A stretch of DNA of 64,000 bases, taken from contig JAPLCC010000060.1 of NCBI GenBank assembly GCA_026392415.1, forward strand, positions 1-64,000, in the 5' to 3' direction. The notes under the pieces were generated by a model that saw only the letters and a list, made by a program, of their open reading frames with translations, did not search any database and had not been told where the DNA came from. A program made the translations under genes and the position numbers. Position 1 is the stretch's first letter. Each line of letters starts with the position of its first letter. This stretch comes from Propionibacteriales bacterium (GTDB lineage: Bacteria; Actinomycetota; Actinomycetes; Propionibacteriales; Nocardioidaceae). Shown here piece after piece: positions 59,607-64,000 of this stretch.

Positions 59607-60596
59607 ATGAGCTCGGACTTCCTCGGGGCGGATCAGCGCGCGCAGGCGGTGGTCGCCCTCGGTGGCGGACACGGTCTGCACGCCTCGCTCAGCGCACTGC
59701 GGCAGCTGCTCGACGACCTCACCCTCGACAAGCTCACGGCCGTCGTCACGGTGGCCGACAACGGCGGGTCCTCGGGTCGGCTCCGTGGTGAGTTCGGTGT
59801 GCTGCCGCCCGGCGATCTGCGGATGGCGCTGGCCGCACTGTGCGGGGAGGACGAGTGGGGCGACACCTGGGCACGGGTGCTGCAGCACCGCTTCGAGGGC
59901 GACGGCGAGATGCGCGGCCACGTGGTCGGCAACCTTCTGATCGTCGGTCTGTGGGAGCTGCTCGGCGATCACATCGACGCGCTCGACTGGGTCGGACGAC
60001 TGCTCGGCGCGCGCGGTCGGGTGCTCCCGATGGCACAGACGCCGATGGACATCACCGCCGAGGTGCGGGGCCTGGTGCCCGGTGATCCCGACGCGCTGAC
60101 GACGGTGCACGGGCAGGTCGAGGTCGCCACCACCGAAGGCGTCATCACGGGGATCGCCCTCGATCCGCCCAGCCCCGAGGTCAGTCCGGCCGTCATCGAC
60201 GCCATCACCGGGGCCGACTGGGCGGTGCTGGGGCCGGGCTCGTGGTTCAGCTCGGTTCTTCCTCACCTGCTGGTGCCGGCGCTGCGGGATGCCCTGGTGC
60301 GCACGGAGGCTCGCCTCGTCGTCGTACTCAACCTTGCGGAGCAGGTGGGGGAGACCGGGGGATTCGGCCCGGCCGACCATCTGGCCGTGCTGGCCGAGCA
60401 CGCCCCCGACCTCACGATCGACGTCGTCCTCGCCGACCGCACCGTCCGGGAGGCCGGACTCGACGAGCTCGAGGAGACCGTGGCCGCCTTGGGTGCGCGC
60501 CTGGTCATCGACGACGTCGCGGCCGACGACGGGACGCCGCGACACGACCCCGTGAAGCTGGCGGCGGCCTACGCCCGGATCTTCGCCACCGGCTGA
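59607..60596 (+). CDS. yvcK: Gluconeogenesis factor YvcK (CofD-like, UDP-sugar-binding)
   Basis: 329 residues. GGGHGL near residue 17 and VTVADNGGSSGRLR are the nucleotide-sugar site of YvcK/GlmR proteins; HVVGNLLIVGLWE and LGPGSWFSSVLPHL follow. Regulates peptidoglycan precursor supply and carbon partitioning; not a lactyltransferase like CofD. ATG at 59607 chosen as the family start; an earlier in-frame ATG at 59568 would overlap rapZ. Confidence 0.9.
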   Translation: MSSDFLGADQRAQAVVALGGGHGLHASLSALRQLLDDLTLDKLTAVVTVADNGGSSGRLRGEFGVLPPGDLRMALAALCGEDEWGDTWARVLQHRFEGDGEMRGHVVGNLLIVGLWELLGDHIDALDWVGRLLGARGRVLPMAQTPMDITAEVRGLVPGDPDALTTVHGQVEVATTEGVITGIALDPPSPEVSPAVIDAITGADWAVLGPGSWFSSVLPHLLVPALRDALVRTEARLVVVLNLAEQVGETGGFGPADHLAVLAEHAPDLTIDVVLADRTVREAGLDELEETVAALGARLVIDDVAADDGTPRHDPVKLAAAYARIFATG

Positions 60597-60644
60597 CCAA
60601 GACACCCCGCGCGGGTTGTTGACCACCATGGCAGGATCGGCCCC

Positions 60645-61631
60645 ATGGCGATGACGGCACAGGTCAAGGCGGAACTGGCCAGTACTCCGGTCACCAAGGC
60701 GTGTTGCCGCAAGGCCGAGGTTGCATCCACCCTGCGGTTCGCCGGTGGCATCCACATCGTCGCCGGCCGGATCGTGGTCGAGGCAGAGCTGGACACCGGT
60801 GCCGCCGCGCGTCGGCTGCGCAAGGACATCTCCGAGATCTACGGCCAGAGCTCCGACGTCGTGATGGTGCAGGGCAACGGCATCCGCAAGGGCAGCCGCT
60901 ACATCGTGCGGGTCGCCAAGGACGGCGAGGCGCTCGCCCGCCAGACCGGCCTGCTCGACCAGCGCGGTCGACCGGTGCGTGGCCTGCCGCCCGCCGTGGT
61001 GTCCGGCGGGGCGTGCGACGCCGTGGCCGCATGGCGCGGCGCCTTCCTCGCCCACGGCTCCCTGACCGAGCCCGGCCGCTCGTCCTCCCTGGAGGTGACC
61101 TGCCCTGGCTCCGAGGCCGCGCTGGCGCTCGTCGGCGTGGCCCGTCGGCTCGGCATCCAGGCCAAGGCTCGCGAGGTCCGCGGCGTCGACCGCGTGGTCA
61201 TCCGCGACGGAGATGCCATCGGCCAGCTGCTCACCCGACTCGGTGCCCACGAGACGCTGATGGCGTGGGAGGAGCGACGGATGCGGCGTGAGGTGCGCGC
61301 CACCGCCAACCGGCTCGCGAACTTCGACGACGCCAACCTCCGGCGTTCGGCCCGGGCGGCTGTCACCGCCGGTGCCCGCGTCGAGCGGGCGATGGAGATT
61401 CTCGGCGACGAGGTCCCCGACCACCTGAAGATGGCGGGGGAGCTGCGCCTCGAGCACAAGCAGGCCTCGTTGGAGGAGCTCGGGCAGCTGCACGAGCCGG
61501 TCCTCACCAAGGACGCGATCGCAGGTCGCATACGCCGCCTGCTGGCGATGGCCGACAAGCGCGCCGAGGACCTCGGCGTTCCGGACACCGAGTCCTCGCT
61601 CACGCCCGAGATGCTTGCCGGCGACGCCTGA
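60645..61631 (+). CDS. whiA: Sporulation/division regulator WhiA
   Basis: 328 residues. N-terminal LAGLIDADG-like fold (CCRKAEVASTLRFAGGIHIV ... RSYIVRV) without nuclease residues, and a C-terminal helix-turn-helix (~245-310, EELGQLHEPVLTKDAIAGRI). Controls differentiation and cell division genes in actinobacteria. Conserved position after yvcK. CAGGAT is the nearest -10-like element, 8 bases before the ATG. Confidence 0.95.
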   Translation: MAMTAQVKAELASTPVTKACCRKAEVASTLRFAGGIHIVAGRIVVEAELDTGAAARRLRKDISEIYGQSSDVVMVQGNGIRKGSRYIVRVAKDGEALARQTGLLDQRGRPVRGLPPAVVSGGACDAVAAWRGAFLAHGSLTEPGRSSSLEVTCPGSEAALALVGVARRLGIQAKAREVRGVDRVVIRDGDAIGQLLTRLGAHETLMAWEERRMRREVRATANRLANFDDANLRRSARAAVTAGARVERAMEILGDEVPDHLKMAGELRLEHKQASLEELGQLHEPVLTKDAIAGRIRRLLAMADKRAEDLGVPDTESSLTPEMLAGDA

Positions 61632-61647
61632 TCTGTGATCCGGGTCA

Positions 61648-61670
61648 CCCCGGCGCACCCCTGTCCGGGG
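61648..61670 (+). terminator. Possible hairpin after whiA
   Basis: CCCCGG (61648-61653) and CCGGGG (61665-61670) can pair with an 11-base loop, 17 bases after the whiA stop. No T run follows, so termination is uncertain. A likely gap promoter, TAGGGT (61680-61685), lies just beyond it. Confidence 0.35.
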
Positions 61671-61721
61671 GCTGCGGGATAGGGTCGGAATCGACCGTTC
61701 CGCTCGCTCAGGAGGCTCGTA

Positions 61722-62720
<999 letters not shown>

Positions 62721-62725
62721 CGCTT

Positions 62726-63940
62726 GTGACTGCTTCCAACGGACTTGACCCGGAATTTCTCAGCACCGTCAGCGGCAAGCGGGTCCTGGTCCGCTCGGAC
62801 CTGAACGTCCCGCTCGACGGTGGTCGGATCACCGACGACGGCCGGATCCGCGCCAGCGTCCCGACCATCAAGGCGCTCGCCGATGCCGGCGCCCGCGTGG
62901 TGGTCACGGCACACCTGGGCCGACCCAAGGGAGCGCCCGACCCGGCGTTCTCGCTCGCCCCGGTGGGTGAGCGTCTCGGTGAGCTCCTCGGCGCTGACGT
63001 CGCGTTCGCCACCGACACCGTGGGCGCCTCTGCTCATGAGGTCGTCGCCGGTCTCGCCGACGGCCAGGTGGCACTGCTCGAGAACGTCCGGTTCAACGCA
63101 GGGGAGACCAGCAAGGACGACGCCGCTCGCGGCGCCTTCGCCGACCAGCTGGCCGCACTCGCCGACGCCTTCGTCTCCGACGGCTTCGGCGTCGTGCACC
63201 GCAAGCAGGCCAGCGTCTACGACGTCGCCCAGCGACTCCCGCACGCCATGGGTGGTCTCGTGGCCACGGAGATCGACGTGCTGCGGCGGCTCACCGTGAG
63301 CCCCGAGCGGCCCTACGTCGTGGTCCTCGGCGGGTCCAAGGTGTCCGACAAGCTCGGCGTCATCGACAACCTGCTCGACAAGGCAGACAAGCTGCTCATC
63401 GGCGGCGGCATGGTCTTCACCTTCCTGAAGGCCGAGGGCCTCGAGGTCGGCAAGAGCCTGCTCGAGGAGGACCAGCTCGACATCGTGCGCGAGTACCAGT
63501 CGCGTGCCCGCGAACTGGGCGTCGAGATCGTGCTGCCGACGGACATCGTGGTTGCCGACAGCTTCGGCGACGAGGCCTCTGCCCGCGTCGTCCCTGCCAC
63601 CGAGATCCCGGCCGACGCACTCGGCCTCGACATCGGTCCCGCCTCGGGTGCGGCCTTCGCTGCGGCCCTGGCGGATGCGAAGACGGTGTTCTGGAACGGC
63701 CCGATGGGTGTGTTCGAGCAGCCGGCCTTCGCAGAAGGCACCCGTGCGGTCGCCGAGGCGCTCACCCGGGTCGACGGCCTCTCGGTCGTCGGCGGGGGCG
63801 ACTCCGCGGCCGCCGTACGCACGCTCGGGTTCGACGAGGCGGCGTTCGGCCACATCTCCACCGGTGGCGGCGCGAGCCTGGAGTACCTCGAGGGCAAGGA
63901 GCTCCCGGGCATCACGGTTCTGGAAGAGGAAGGTGCCTGA
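62726..63940 (+). CDS. pgk: Phosphoglycerate kinase
   Basis: 404 residues. RVLVRSDLNVPLDGG near the N-terminus, TAHLGRPKG, GGSKVSDKLGVIDNL, and the ATP-binding SVVGGGDSAAAV near the end. GTG start at 62726, 5 bases after the gap stop; the longer frame back into gap is a read-through of that gene. Converts 1,3-bisphosphoglycerate to 3-phosphoglycerate with ATP gain. Confidence 0.97.
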   Translation: MTASNGLDPEFLSTVSGKRVLVRSDLNVPLDGGRITDDGRIRASVPTIKALADAGARVVVTAHLGRPKGAPDPAFSLAPVGERLGELLGADVAFATDTVGASAHEVVAGLADGQVALLENVRFNAGETSKDDAARGAFADQLAALADAFVSDGFGVVHRKQASVYDVAQRLPHAMGGLVATEIDVLRRLTVSPERPYVVVLGGSKVSDKLGVIDNLLDKADKLLIGGGMVFTFLKAEGLEVGKSLLEEDQLDIVREYQSRARELGVEIVLPTDIVVADSFGDEASARVVPATEIPADALGLDIGPASGAAFAAALADAKTVFWNGPMGVFEQPAFAEGTRAVAEALTRVDGLSVVGGGDSAAAVRTLGFDEAAFGHISTGGGASLEYLEGKELPGITVLEEEGA

Positions 63941-63941
63941 G

Positions 63942-64000
63942 ATGGCGAGCAACGCGGCGCAGGCCGGTCGGACCCCCCTGATGGCGGGCAACTGGAAGAT
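63942..64000 (+). CDS. tpiA: Triosephosphate isomerase (5' part only)
   Basis: First 19 codons, cut by the window end. TPLMAGNWKM is the TIM N-terminus with the catalytic Asn-x-Lys. Starts 1 base after the pgk stop, completing the gap-pgk-tpiA operon. Confidence 0.93.
   Translation, partial: MASNAAQAGRTPLMAGNWK

Overview
The window is GC-rich, very gene-dense chromosomal DNA from an actinobacterium. It carries whiA, mycobacterial-type LexA boxes, KstR-type steroid operators, an F420-type oxidoreductase, a mycothiol-isomerase-like fold and the usual uvrC-rapZ-yvcK-whiA / gap-pgk-tpiA order. The mix best fits a Nocardioides-like member of the Propionibacteriales; this is inference, as no rRNA is present. 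There is no intergenic stretch over about 300 bases. The longest is the leader of cspA (about 230 bases). No tRNA, rRNA, IS element, integrase or CRISPR array was seen.

Layout. (1) 1-2867: steroid side-chain genes, with a partial CYP125-like P450, fadA5 and a full CYP125, the last two divergent around KstR-type sites. (2) 2874-5662: an OmpR/histidine-kinase pair and a secreted PepSY protein, with similar TTCAG direct repeats in front of both the regulator and the PepSY gene. (3) 5712-24682: housekeeping and accessory genes. These include a DUF429-alarmone-synthetase fusion facing a stand-alone RelQ, an M1 aminopeptidase, an hrpB-GNAT-helicase operon, a NarL two-component pair, a zinc-ribbon phosphatase, a quinone oxidoreductase cut by a TAG codon, DUF2071, map and an SOS-controlled 13E12/DUF222 HNH protein. 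(4) 24689-46387: the main cholesterol-catabolism block. It holds ltp3-ltp4-DUF35, an F420-type oxidoreductase, two acyl-CoA ligases (one fadD19), echA19, a flavin monooxygenase, two secreted LVIVD-repeat paralogues, a fadE26-fadE27-fadD17 operon, and kshA, a small Cys protein and kshB. (5) 46384-64000: a GMC oxidoreductase, cspA, tag, mmuM, an NMO, MBL and MDMPI proteins, uvrA, a tandem pair of Rieske lipoproteins, uvrC-rapZ-yvcK-whiA and the glycolytic gap-pgk-tpiA run.

How they work together. CYP125 oxidises the sterol tail, the FadD ligases activate it to CoA, FadE26/27 and EchA19 carry out beta-oxidation steps, FadA5 thiolyses, and Ltp/DUF35 proteins probably cleave by retro-aldol chemistry. 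KshA/KshB open the ring system. Eight KstR-like palindromes tie these genes into one regulon and add a DUF2071 gene. A striking general feature is a TAnnnT hexamer 7-9 bases before 18 start codons, often without a Shine-Dalgarno sequence, which predicts many leaderless mRNAs, including most of the KstR-controlled ones.

Least explained and most worth a second look: the DUF429-RelA/SpoT fusion, the TTCAG operator pair, the in-frame TAG in the oxidoreductase, the small Cys protein between kshA and kshB, the two Rieske lipoproteins with different cluster surroundings, and the LVIVD/SDR/LVIVD cassette.
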